DNA from: Bugulina stolonifera
Taxonomy: Eukaryota > Bryozoa > Gymnolaemata > Cheilostomatida > Bugulidae
DNA length: 64,000 nt
Direction of reading: 5' to 3'
NCBI GenBank assembly: GCA_935421135.1
Contig: OW285195.1
Span: 3,100,001 to 3,164,000, forward strand
How positions within the stretch are numbered: position 1 is the stretch's first letter; each line of letters begins with the position of its first letter. The notes below the pieces were generated by a model. It was not told where the DNA came from, did no database searches, and was given only the letters and a program-made list of their open reading frames with translations. The position numbers and the translations under genes are program-made. Below are positions 44,801-56,613 of this stretch, in pieces.

Positions 44801-47800
44801 CAGCTAATATGTGGAATATATGGAAGATTGCCAAAAATACCATAGCCTTAGAGTAACCATATTCATCCAACAGATACTGTGATCCTATTGGCCACAGTGT
44901 AGAACCAACAAATGATCCAAGAATAACTGCAGCAAAGGCTAAGTAGCTGTGTTTATCAAAACATTTGGAGAGAATAGTAGAGCTTGCCATGTATGTACAA
45001 GATACACCAATACCTATAGAATATAAAGCATTGCATAGATGCTTACATTACATAATATTACAACAATTATTCTAATTTAATGCTGTAGAGTGCCAGTGAA
45101 AATCTTTATACAGACAGTGTCAATCAAAATTTGACAAAATATTGGCAATGTCAGTGGGAAACGAATTTATCAACATGTGCATCCAACTGTCAAAAAGTAA
45201 GTGTATATTGCAGACCGTTACCATGTGCCTGGACTATTTCCACATTACCATAATATATTGCTATGGTGTATTAGACTTTAGATGTACTAAATCTCTCCTA
45301 CACCAGCCCTTACCTGCTAGCACTCCAAATAGGACTATAGCATGCCATGATTCAGTAGATAGTGAAGACAGCCCTAGTCCTAGAATTAAACAACCCCCAC
45401 CTATCATCTGAATCATTCGACAGGTAAACCGTTTCACTAGCACTGAAGCTATAGGTGCTGAAACACATGCGTGTAGATTAAGATTATGCAACCTGTGCAC
45501 ATGGTGACTCGGTACAGTATACACATTGTATGTTGCCTATGGGCTCTCCGAGTCAGACAGTTCTACTGTACACATCGAGGGTTCGGAGCCAAAAGGTGAC
45601 AAGTCCAAAATTTCAAAAATTGAGTTTCAGACAGTAGTAGATAGCTGCTAACCTGTTCTTTTAGTAGAACCATGAATATTTTTCCTCAAACAGTCTGGAC
45701 AGCATATTTTCAGAACCAAAACGTGACATCTTGAAATATGTTTGGAGCCAAATGGTGACAACTGCTATTTGTCCCCATTTGGCTCCAAACAAAGGGGTCT
45801 CAATAACACTAGCCTCTACCTTCAGTTCATTCATTTGTCACCTTTGTGCCCTAACACACCTATGCCAACTGCATGATTGGGAATTACACTATTGCACTAC
45901 TTCAAACATGGATCCTGTGCACTTCAATGAGAGCAATGTATAATTATACCCAAGGTGTAATCCCCTTCTTTTAGGCTGTGTACGCACTGATGGAACCAAC
46001 CTTTTAATTAGGCCATAATATTATAGGGATTCAATCTTTTCTGTTACTTCCACCCCAAAATTATTATATTTACTTGCACTTACATTAGTGTAGCATACTG
46101 CCAACCTTTCTGTTATAATTACATTATATATGTCTGACATGCCACAGACTCAGCTTAGAAGTAAAGCAGTGTAGAATTTGACTGGAAACTAGGAGCACTT
46201 TTTCATGATATTTTGAAAGCAATTAGTGCAGTATCGTAATTTTCAAATTCGGCTCTAAGAAAAAATATGCTAGGCAATGACAGCAATGTAATGAAGAACT
46301 TGGGTGAGTGCAATAAATAATGGCATCAATAATAATAAGTCCGCTCATGTCAAAGTTTTTATTCATTCAAATAATAAACTATTTTTTTCATGCCATAGCA
46401 TAGATTTGCAAAACATTTTTGGTCGATTCTTTATTAAAATTGTATAATTTATTTTACAGGGTTGAATTGAGCGAAAGCTTAAGACCAGCTAGTTTTAACT
46501 GCAGTCTGTTTTATAACAAGAGTAATTATAGATTGTACGGTCAAAACCATTTATAACACCTCTGGTTAACCCAGATGGTTGTTAACTTCTCAGCCAGCGG
46601 AAAAATATAGGTTCTGAAGGACTAGAGTTCCACAACAATTTAGGAAAATCTAAAGGCCAATAGAATTGAACAGTGGGCAGAAAACCAATAATAGCGTTGA
46701 CGGCTACCAAATCATTTGGGCTAGGTGTGGGTGCAAACGGTTGAGATTTTTTAAAAATTTCAAATGGGACACCATGAAACATCGTGAGTCTTTTCTGGGA
46801 CTGAGATGAGGGTGACTCAACCCTTGCTACTTGGCATGCTTTTCAATTATTTGTTTCACACTTACTCTTTAGTCACCCTTGCAAATGAGAGGTGGACGTG
46901 TCAACTCGAACAATGAACAAGTGAACCACCCGGAGTCACAAACTGTAAAAATTAAAATTAGTCTCCCAGATGACTTAAAAAGTGACAGTATCTTTGTACT
47001 ATAATAATATTCATCTAACAAATCAAATTTCATGTTTATGGTGATATTTTGTTATGGTAACCTGCTATTTGGTTGAATATTAAAACGAGTAACCATGAAA
47101 AGCTTCTTGTACTGAGAGCCAAAAGGTGACAAGTATGCTAGTTGTCACCTTTTGGCTCTGAAATATCTCAGAGTAAGAAGGGGACAACTCTATTAATGGC
47201 AATTCCTGTAAATTAAGGGCTTCATCTGACAGACAAAAAGTAGGTGTTTGGTAAGGTAGGCCAATGTGCCAAAAAGCATATCTCTGCAAAAACCCAAATA
47301 TTTGGAATTTTGAAAACGCACTTTGTCCTTCATTTGTGGGAATACAACAATAGTGGACTTGTCACCTTTTGGCTCTAACCCCACGACATAAAACTGACCA
47401 GTTTACTGTAACCATAATTAATCCTAGGTATTAAAGTTAGGATCCGAATATATCAACATTATTTTTGGGGTAGAGAAGGAGGACAAAGGAGCACAAAAGT
47501 ATTACATTGTATAAGGTTGGCAGCACTTCCTAGCAACATGAACGACCTGTTACGGGAATCAAACCTGGATTTCCCACTTGACATTCTAGAGCCCTGACCA
47601 ATAGGTTACAGTTGCTCCCTAACCTTGAATAGTATAAGCAATTCTGTGAGTTTGCACTTCGCAGTTCTCTGCAGAGTCCTCTGCGATGAACTGAAGAAAA
47701 CTGCTCAAAACTGAATTTATAAAAGTTGCATCACAGTTCAATAATCTGGTCTTACTAACAGATACTACATCTGTGTAGAGTGAGTAGTTGAATGTGAATA

Positions 47801-48289
47801 CTGAAATCACCATAATTTCTATAACTCTATATAGATTTCTGTAAAATAAGTAACTCGGGAAAATGGTATGCTGCGTCCTGAGAGACAACCGGATGATCAA
47901 AACAAAATAACATTGCAATAGTCAACATGGAGTGTAAAATTGTAAAAATACCCGAGTATATAACTTAAATTTACTTACGTTGTGGATCAATTTTGTGATA
48001 TTAGTCAATTTCAATACTGAAAGTGCATACTATGCCAGCTACAATAGCAATATATCTTGTACTACTCACCAAAGAAAAATGTGACGGCGATGTGTACAGA
48101 ACCAATTGTACTACCCTGTTGGAGTCCAATACCAAAGTAGTTCTGGTGGGCTATGGTAAGATTACCAACTACTCCAAAACTAAACCCTCTGTGGAGAGAG
48201 TGAGAGATCAGAGACATGAACAGAATCCACCAGACATATCCTCTGTCTTTAACTACTGCAGGTCCCCTAAGTATATCTCTTAGAGCCAT
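41870..48289 (-). CDS. SLC16-like monocarboxylate transporter (MFS)
   Basis: Nine exons on the minus strand: 48,070-48,289, 45,314-45,457, 44,753-45,013, 44,386-44,474, 43,840-43,941, 43,491-43,623, 43,255-43,388, 42,129-42,297 and 41,870-41,910. Splice phases agree throughout, giving about 430 residues. Twelve membrane segments are implied: six before a charged loop in exons 4-5 (WTTQSSEELVDEKKNNKTGE) and six after. The first helix (DRGYVWWILFMSL) and the segment with LSPLKFDRLILRF, then VVLDFCGERLLPLLFG, match the MCT/MFS pattern; such proteins carry lactate, pyruvate or related monocarboxylates with protons. Substrate is not inferable. The final 13-codon exon and the exon 8 acceptor are the least certain parts. 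Confidence 0.8.
42279..42490. repeat. 42-bp tandem repeat over the exon 8 acceptor
   Basis: About five units with a 42-bp period (ATGG at 42,321, 42,363, 42,405 and 42,447). The first, most diverged unit overlaps the 5' end and acceptor of transporter exon 8, so each later unit carries a copy of the acceptor-like CTCTAG/CAG followed by GTATGCTACACT. Confidence 0.8.
42490..42530. repeat. 41-nt palindrome
   Basis: Perfect 20-nt arms (ATTTAATCTATCATGATATC) around a single T, directly after the 42-bp tandem array. Confidence 0.9.
45581..47379. mobile_element. 1.8-kb TIR element in transporter intron 1
   Basis: GAGCCAAAAGGTGACAAGTC occurs near 45,587 and inverted near 47,355-47,375. Further copies of the same motif lie inside, at about 45,751, 45,775 and 47,115-47,159, the last being a perfect 18-bp hairpin with a 9-nt loop. 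No long open frame is present, so it would be non-autonomous. The outermost bases (GGGTTCGG and GGGGTTAG) match only loosely and no target duplication was found. Confidence 0.55.
47544..47619 (-). repeat. tRNA-derived (SINE-like) sequence
   Basis: On the minus strand the A-box-like TAACCTATTGGTCAGG and B-box-like GGTTTGATTCC are spaced as in a tRNA. The acceptor stem does not pair, so it is not a functional tRNA but a tRNA-derived repeat. Confidence 0.5.
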
Positions 48290-48757
48290 TGTAGTCTGTG
48301 CAATATATCAAAGTGTTATGTGTCTGAGATGGCTTTGTAGGTACAATGGACATCTACATGTAGTGTATGTACATGAACCATTCACTGTACCAAGACAGAG
48401 TAAGTATATTCATTTATAAATCTATTTTACTTTCTAGCTATTGAGCTTTGTGTTTTATGGATATGGGAGCCTCTCTCTCAGATCTGAAGTCTACCCTCAG
48501 ATAGAGCTAGCTAAATGGAGATAGTGTTCTGTAAATCGTGTATATCATAGACCTACCAACAGATGGTTGTGGTGATGCTAGTCACCGGTGTTGAATAGAC
48601 CTACATGTACATGTACACTGTTGAGGAACTTAACCGGTACTCTACATATTTTATAGTATTGTATAGTATAGTATAGTATAGTATTGTATAGTATTGTATA
48701 GCTATCCACTTAATCTTATAGTAGCTAAGAAATTAATGAATTACTAAAATGAAAAAA

Positions 48758-48833
48758 GTTCTGCTCTGGTGAGAATTTAACTCTAGACCTTACATATGAG
48801 TGTCAAGCACTCTACTATTAGACTATTAGGTCC
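48758..48833 (-). repeat. tRNA-derived (SINE-like) sequence
   Basis: The minus strand reads TAGTCTAATAGTAGAGTGCT (A-box-like) and GGTCTAGAGTTAAATTC (B-box-like) at tRNA spacing, with degraded stems. It lies 0.5 kb upstream of the transporter start. Confidence 0.5.
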
Positions 48834-49613
48834 ACAGCAACTGCAAGGGGAAAATTAGCAGCTAAAATGAGGGTACACGCCTACTGGCCGTATAACCACT
48901 AAAATAGAGGTGAATACACACCGGATACTCCCGTATAACCACACTTTGAAAACTGCGCACATCGTGTGCACAGAGTTCTCAGATTTGGAGAGTTCTTGGC
49001 AGTACAGTGCTACAATTCTCAGCATAGGCTTTATGTCTAATCTGTCTAATCTGAAAATCTAAAACCTCTGCTTTTCCCCCTGTACTGCCTAGAGCCCTCC
49101 AAATCTGAGAACTTTGTGCCCACCGTGTCCAAAACGCTGGGTCACATATAATTGTTATATACAGTAGCTAACACCGATTGCACTGATTAAATGTTTAAAG
49201 TCATACCTATAGAGTTGTCTCCTTCGACTGTGTGTTAGTTTCTCAGACCTTATACTACAAATAAAGTATGAATTTAATTAACTATCATAATAGTAACAAC
49301 AAGAACAACACTTGCACCTTGACTTTAGTCACTGAATAGTGAATGCTGAGGGTATAGACAGTATATTCATGTTCCAGTATCAATGACACTTACATGTATA
49401 TATATCTGCCAGCTTAGAATTAAAACATCCATATTAATGAGATGCCTAGACAGTCAAACTATACACAGAAAGTGTACATCGCCAACGGTTACAAGTAAAG
49501 ATATTGTAATGAAATACTTTCTCATATACATGTAATTACAGTGTACATGACTGATTCTATATGTAAATCATAATTATATACATTGTAAATTGCATGTAAA
49601 TGCATAGTTATAT
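48834..49613. other. Intergenic region with imperfect inverted repeats
   Basis: No gene. An imperfect hairpin of about 40-bp arms spans about 48,962-49,127 (GAGTTCTCAGATTTGGAGAG with CCTCCAAATCTGAGAACT). 48,870-48,960 is an inverted relative of 41,042-41,140 on the other side of the transporter gene. Confidence 0.5.
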
Positions 49614-51414
49614 TGTAATGGTTCAGGACATTTGTATATATGACTCCAGCCACCCCGATGGACCTTACAGCACCCTAAGTGCCTAGTAGTTGCCACAGCA
49701 CTACTCATCTAACACTTATTCGCATGTACTTGGTTACTTCTGTACTCACACTTGCCTTGTATTGCATGTCTAACCATACATTGATAAATACATACCTGTA
49801 TATAGTTTTACTAAGACATTGTACTGTTTTTATACCCATGTAAAGAGGCCCGACCTCTCAGAATTACCTGATATTCATTTTGTATATGATTTGGATGATG
49901 CTAAGCATCTTTTGTAATAACCCGACCCATTTTGGGTCGGCCATCGAGCTTCCGGCTGTCATGTTGTTGCACAATTTCCGGACAACCCTGCGTCGTCTTT
50001 TCCCAACACTACGTCGGCCTTTTTACCAGAACTTCCTCCAGAGGTTCTCTTACTATATAAAGGGCATTGTTTTCACGTTTGTTGTCTCAGTTCTTGCTTG
50101 GATCTCAATAGAGACACATCTATACTTATATTATTGTTGTGAAACAGCCTCCGTGGTTATGGTTCCCTAGGCCAGCCACACAGACATTATCATAGCTGAC
50201 ATTATCATATTATAATCTCATCCATACATGACACTTTATTATATTGTTCTTATACTCATTCATGTATTCACTAGTATACTGTTTCATTACACTGCGTGTC
50301 TTATATATACATATACTAGCAATCAAGCCTTGGGATTACACTTCTATTGCAACTTGGTTTTTCCCACATTTATATACATATTCCGTAATTGTTTACTCTT
50401 GCTTGATTGTAATTTGTTAGAGTCTTTTTGCCGTTTTATATAGTAACTTCATGGCGGACCTTGTAGATTAAGCTCATAATTATATATGACATGTTTCTCC
50501 TTATTGTAAGCACATTTTGTGCCAAGGCCGACCTTTTATGTGGCCGACGTCGGGCGGGACCATCCATGTTGTTGCATCAGTTCCGGAGCCGATACCACGT
50601 CAGATAGCCGATACCATGTCGGGCTCTTTTGGCCGGAAGTTGTTATAGTATATAAGGCAGTGCATTTTGTGTTGTATTTCAGTTGCTGATTACGCTTGAA
50701 TAAAGCAACATCTCCTAACCCAAACTTACAGAGGCTTACTCTTTAGGCGGGTAACTCCACCAGAGGATCATTGGATCCAGTACGGCTCGAGTTTACCGCA
50801 TCCTAGGCTAAGCATATCTCTATCTAGCCCTTAGACTTAGGCCGATCCAGGGTTCTAATGAACTTAGCGTCGAGCTTAGGATCTACAGGCTAGACAATCT
50901 TTCTCTACATTCCCTCGGAGTATAAACTCTACATGACCTACGTCGATCCTGAGCTCCAATAAGTCTCGGCATCGGCCTACGTCTGATATAATCTACACTA
51001 CCACATATAAAGAGCACACATAACTGTTCACTCTTTTTATGTAATGAGTTGAAGGTACACTTGGTCGGCCTCTACCACCTTCCAAGCCCTTTACATACTT
51101 GTAGCCCGCGGCTCTCGTATGTAAGAGAACACTCAAAAACATTACAATGAATTTCACTTCGTAGATAGGTCATTCTAGTTGTTAAGGTCCTCAACTTTGC
51201 AACACGAACTGCCTACTAGGTCGGATCACTCTCTTTCTCAGTATAGTAAACAAGCATAACTCGGGATCACATGGGTTGCCTTTGGTAGTTCTTTGACTAC
51301 TGACTCCGATCAATCTTTCATGTTATGAGAAGGCCTAGCACTACTCATAGGCACTTCACTTTGGACTCGGGAGTTGTTTTAGGACGACCATACCAGAAAC
51401 CAAAAACCATTACA
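49614..51414 (+). mobile_element. LTR-like element A interrupted by element B
   Basis: The outer parts, 49,614 to about 50,134 and 51,147-51,414, match element A (18,959-19,683, opposite strand), with TGTAATGG...CCATTACA ends and flanking ATAT. The middle, 50,135-51,146, is a full copy of element B. The first 150 bp of the outer element differ from the other copy of A. No protein-coding pol or gag remains. Confidence 0.65.
50135..51146 (+). mobile_element. Solo LTR-like element B nested in element A
   Basis: 1,012 bp closely matching 26,583-27,592, including TATATAAGGCAGTG near 50,650 and AATAAAGCAACATC near 50,699. It inserted in the transcribed part of element A, just after its AATAGAG poly(A)-like site. 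Confidence 0.65.
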
Positions 51415-52933
51415 ATATAATATGTGCATGTAGGGCTTAAAACAGACTGCGAATCATCTACACAAGGCAAAGTTCAAAGTGGAAATCTAAGATTGCCAAA
51501 GGAAAGCAATCAAAAGCAAATAATTCCGAAGCCAAGTTTGAAACAAAGTGAAAACATAGCGTTTAGGGTGGACTGCACTTAAACAAAGAAACATGTATGG
51601 AAATTATGGCTAGTGTAAATATGGTGAGCTCCTGATGAGAAGTCCTTTGTCGTCTAGCTCTTGAAGTAGACACACATAATAGTACATCTCTCTTACCATC
51701 CACACTTAAATACTCGGACAGCCAAGATGTAGATAGCGAAGGTAAGCCATCTCTGTAGCCAAGGATTCAGATAAACCCCAAGAAGAGCAAGCAGTTGCCA
51801 AGAACTCACCTCGCAGAATGTCAGACATAAATTCCACTTCTTTCCTCACAGAGTCGGTCTGTGGGGACAGAAAGGTATTTCTCTAAAAGCTTCTTAAGGA
51901 CTGGACAAGTTCACACCCCCATAAGTTATGAGAGAGAATCTATTTACCCTGAAAGCAGATACTTTTGCGAATCTTAACTTTCACGAGCGAGAGACAAACT
52001 CGCAAATAATGTTCATCACTATTAAATTCTGCTTTCAAAGTGATGTAAATAAGTATTGGTTTAAACAAACCATACATATTATAGCTATGTAAATGGGGTT
52101 TAAATCTGAGTAAACACACAGCTTAGCTGAGCTTGTTTCTAATGCTGAAATATGCTTAAACATTAATTTTGAGATGTAGCAAATTTTGCGATAGGCCAAA
52201 CTTGCTAAATACATGTATTTCTATTGCAAAATGCTCCAAGAGTAGCAAACTCGCAAAACTTTCTTCCACTAAAGTTTCTGCTTTTTGGGTATACTGTGTC
52301 TGTTGTAGGCTTCTCTCTTATGCCCTCACATATCAGACACACCTCACACCGGAGAACACTGCTCTACAGGACACTGCAGTACTAAGACAAGCGCGAGTAA
52401 AGTTGCACCACCTTACCAACCAGTTACCAAAGGGACCAATGCCAGGGACTCTCACCCATAGATCACTCGTGTCACACAGCAAGCTAAAGAGACCAGATGA
52501 AGGAAAACGGAGTTACATCCACGTGTGCTATATGTGGTTTGGCTAGAAGGCTGTGGGTACACGTTCGACAATATTTTGCGCACTACTGCTGTTAGTGTTG
52601 CTGAAGTTCAGTGAGTAGAGACACTCTGGGCTGGCACTTCTCCAAGAAGACCCCGTTGTGTGGAGACAAGTTGGACCTGACGAACCATACCAGCAGTGTT
52701 TTTTTGTAAGACCAGTTGAGGGGATCCGTGCATATTTCAGGTTCCCTTCCCGCTCTCACCTTCATACATGCTACATCGCACTCCTACTGCATCCGCTTGA
52801 CATTATTATAGAACTCGGGGTCAAATGCTTTGTGGAATATATAGCAAGGTAGCCGTAATATGAGGATTGCTTTGTGTGTAGTTGGCTCAGAGCATATCTA
52901 CTGCTCCCTGGCAAAGCTTCCCTTTTTAAGGTT

Positions 52934-53020
52934 GCTGAGCTGGTGTAGCGGTAGTAGGGTCTACTCACTGTGCTAGGTGATTAGATGCCGTAGAGGCGCC
53001 GGGTTCAATCTTGGTGATGA
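52934..53020 (+). repeat. tRNA-derived (SINE-like) sequence
   Basis: A-box-like TGGTGTAGCGGTAGTAGG and B-box-like GGGTTCAATCTTGG at approximate tRNA spacing; stems are imperfect. Confidence 0.45.
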
Positions 53021-53187
53021 AATGATGTTGTAATGGATGCCAAACAAGTCTCTGATGGCTCAAAAGATAAATTTCTTGCATGCAAATCAACCTACGACTG
53101 CATACATGTATAAGTGATTAGAGATATTTTGCTAAGACTTCCCAGACGATAGAAAATTGCTCATCCCTGTTATGCTATTTGGCATTT

Positions 53188-53246
53188 GGTGCAGTGCAAT
53201 CAATGAAAATGGCTAATTTCGCCATTTTCATTGATTGCACTGCACC
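53188..53246. repeat. Perfect hairpin, 26-bp arms
   Basis: GGTGCAGTGCAATCAATGAA... (53,188-53,213) is perfectly inverted at 53,221-53,246 with a 7-nt loop TAATTTC. Confidence 0.9.
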
Positions 53247-53714
53247 TCCCTTTTCTCCACCATGTTATAGCGTAACATAACATAGGGTCTGGGCACAAAT
53301 AACTCCAGTGGAGGACCAATTGTATAAATGAGTTAGATGTTATAGTGTCTCTACGAAGAGAGGCTATTGAAAGAGTTCTGGACAGCTTCTGTAGTTCTCA
53401 AGCTAATTGCCACCAATCTGATGTTGAATATTGCACCAATCTCAACAATCTCTTCTTTTAAGCTAAATGCTTCATCTCACAGCTCTTTTTGGTTTTTTGC
53501 TGCCATTGAGATGTTACACATTTTATTGTAAAGTTTTTGCGGACACATGGAGTCATGTAGGAAGGACCAAAAGGGGTCTACCTGCCCTCCAATTTTCATG
53601 CACTAAGTGATAGATGAGCTATTTGCTGCTTATTATTATGACCCGTAGGTCCGAGTGTTCCGTCTTGTGTTGATGGCCTTAAGGGTGTGACCATATGCTA
53701 GTTGCTCTGGCTTA

Positions 53715-53875
53715 TGGCTATTGATACTGCTATTGTTAATGCTATTGCTACTGCTATTGATACTGCTATTGCTACTGCTATTGATACTGCTATTGCTACT
53801 GCTATTGATACTGCTATTGCTACTGCTATTGATACTGCTATTGATACTGCTATTGCTACTGCTATTGCTATGGAT
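53715..53875 (+). repeat. TACTGCTATTGA/TACTGCTATTGC minisatellite
   Basis: 12-bp units alternating in pairs, about 13 units. Leucine-rich and alanine/isoleucine-rich open frames across it are artefacts. Confidence 0.85.
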
Positions 53876-54025
53876 CTGTGCTATTGCTATGAGCTATTGT
53901 AAAGGTGAGATGGACATTATTATGTAGTTGATAGTGCACACAGTGTACTACCAACTAGAGCATTCCTACACCAATGAAGATAAGATAATGTAGTTTCTCT
54001 TTAGACCTGTTTACTGTGATGTTAA

Positions 54026-55713
54026 GGTTATGTAACTGGGGTTCTCAAAAATAAAATTCCTTTTAACACTATATAGGCATTACTACCTGGAAAGGCATAA
54101 GAAAAAAATTGGGAAGGCCTAAGAAATATTTTTCAAGTTATGGCCCATAGTAATTTTGGGGTCCATTTACTACAGCTCCAATTTTATGAATGAAATGGCT
54201 AGACAGGGAACTCCGTCGTGAAGGCATGACACAATGTTACAGATGCAGAAGAATAATCAATCTCATTGACATAGTACTACATGGTGTATGGCTAACATAT
54301 AATGCATGTTTTAACAAGCTTTTTTCTGTTTTTGTATATGTAATATCCCATGCAAAACATATGTGTGGTGTAAATTCTTATAAAATACATATATCCTCTG
54401 TTCTAGGAAAGAATAAGGGTAGTTATTCTGCTAGATATGTTTGTTGGGTTGTTTAGCAGCAGCTAGTGGCAGTCTAAAAGCCAACACAAAACACAATTCG
54501 CAAAAAAAACAATGATTTGATCCTAGGTCCCATATTTGAATAATTACATGTACAGTGTGCAGCTCTGTGGTGGTCTAAATGGCTTGTATATGAGCAGTTT
54601 ACAAGGAGTTATCCCACCTTTCAGTTAAGGGAAAACCTTGCTGCTAAGCAACTGACAGGTTCCGGAAGCTCCGCCTACCTTCATTCATAAAAACAAAATG
54701 GCTATAGGAAATAGAAAAGTTGATCGTTTTTAAGCCAGTTAGCAGCATTAGGATGAGTGGATGTTCAATATTTAGTAACATTGCAATGGAATATCATTCT
54801 ACCAGTATTATAAAACCTTTTGAACTGTAGAGCTTCTTTTGAATAGCTGCATCTCAAATTAAATTAGCAAATTAATATTTTATTTTCTCAAATTTGAACA
54901 AGTATTTTAAATCTACTTTATTAAGAGCTTTATTTGAATTATTAAGGATTTGTTTATATGTAGCCCCTATGATGAAAGCTTGCTAAAAATGAATTTGGTT
55001 AGATATCTGAGCAAACGCTGCTTTATTTCGCTGTAGTTGACGCCAAAAGTTGCTAATTTTAATTTTGATTGTGGTTCAAAAAAGGGATTTCCCAGAGTTT
55101 TTGAAGCTTTCACAGAGCCAAATAACTAATCAAAGACAAGCCCGCTTCTTCGTGCTTCAATTGAGCTAAAACTATTAATAAATTGGCTACTACTGCAAAG
55201 TGAAGTGAGATAGTTGACGCCAAAGTAATGTCACTAACGCAACGTAAATTGACCAAAATCAAGAGGGGATAACTTCACATGATATACTTGTCCTGCAGTC
55301 TAATACTATCCTACCTGTTCCTAAACACTTATAGAAACACCTGCACATGCTAGTTTACCTTATGGAAAAGAATTTATTCTACAAATAGGACAAAACTTGG
55401 ATAAGGTTTTACAGGCAAAAAGCCAGCATAAGAAAAAGTTCTAGGAGGCCATTATTTTATTTTATCTCTTCATAACACCAGCTTAGGTAAACATTCATGC
55501 ACGTTTAACAATATTATGCAATAATTTAACTGAAAAATAAATTATTCTAGTAACAGCAGGCAAACTTCATAGTGCTGTTTTCGGTCTTTGACCCCCTGTA
55601 ACGTTGCGTCATGTGACTTAATGCTAACACTGAAAGCTGTCCAGGCCCTTTCAGACATGGTTAAATATGTGGGAAAAATTTCGAAAGAAAATTCAAACCC
55701 CAGTTACATAACC
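54026..55713. mobile_element. TTAA-flanked 1.7-kb TIR element
   Basis: GGTTATGTAACTGGGGTT at 54,026-54,043 is perfectly inverted at 55,696-55,713, and TTAA stands directly outside both ends (54,022-54,025 and 55,714-55,717). TTAA duplications are typical of piggyBac and Kolobok superfamily elements. The interior has no transposase-sized frame, so it is a non-autonomous member. The superfamily cannot be fixed from the TIR alone. Confidence 0.75.
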
Positions 55714-55717
55714 TTAA

Positions 55718-56613
55718 TATACTCTGAGTAGCAAGATAAGGCTCTACAGTAAATAACATTAGCTAACCTCATGACCCAATATCTACTAATTGTACCATCG
55801 AACATGGTGCTGAGCAACCTTATACAATGTATAATATAGAATGAAATATTATATAACCCGGCCATATACATTGTAGGTATACCAAACTGTCTACTACTTA
55901 TACTACTAACAGTATCGGTGTACATTCCCGTACATTGCCCATAATCACACTGCAGTCAATGCAATATTATTTTCAGTTTGATAAAAGATGTCCATATAAG
56001 TAGTAATGTATGCGCATATGGAGGTACGTTTTGAGGCGGTTGAGGAGGCGGTTTGAGGTGGAAGCGTGCTAGTTGATGACTGATTGGAAATTTATGATTC
56101 GGATATCTGGCGTTACCTTATGTAATTATATGCTCGTTATACCTATGTAATTAATTAGTCAAGTTGAATGAATATAGAATGAATATCAATGAGGAAATTG
56201 AGATAAATAACACCAATATGTTAACACTGGTACACTGTATGTACTGGTATATACCAGTTGAAACCAGTATGCAGGACGTTGTGAAGTAATGAAAGCTCTA
56301 TAATTGTATGGTCACTGGCTCACTGTGATAGACTATAATAATGCTATTACCATGTTTGCCTATTAAATATACATGCGATATGCAGTAGTGACAAGTGATT
56401 TTTTTTGTTTGTGAATAATAACTGATCACATTATATTTAATAAGAATCTTCACTTCAGGACGCTCAAACTAATGTACAGTGTGAAATATATTACAAAAAT
56501 GGAAACATTACCAAACATCACATACAAAAGTACAAAAACACCGTAAACATATTGTATGGTTATAATAATTATGCTACTATATTATACATATCATACATTA
56601 CATGACTGTGTAA
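55718..56613. other. AT-rich region between the TTAA element and PolB
   Basis: The left end of Polinton 2 should lie here, beyond the PolB stop. I could not find its terminus, because its partner TIR is outside the window. Confidence 0.4.

Larger units (their letters stand above)
51415..54021. other. Intergenic region, no supported gene
   Basis: An open frame of 125 codons at 52,169-52,546 shows no recognisable domain or splice context. A tRNA-derived repeat (52,934-53,020), a 26-bp-arm hairpin (53,188-53,246) and a GCTATT minisatellite (53,715-53,875) are the only structured items. Confidence 0.5.

Noticed and set aside
47544..47619. Functional tRNA gene
   Set aside because: A and B boxes are present but the acceptor and anticodon stems do not pair; called as tRNA-derived repeat instead.
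52169..52546. 125-codon frame
   Set aside because: No domain, no repeats and no splice partner; could be a fragment of a gene but nothing supports it.
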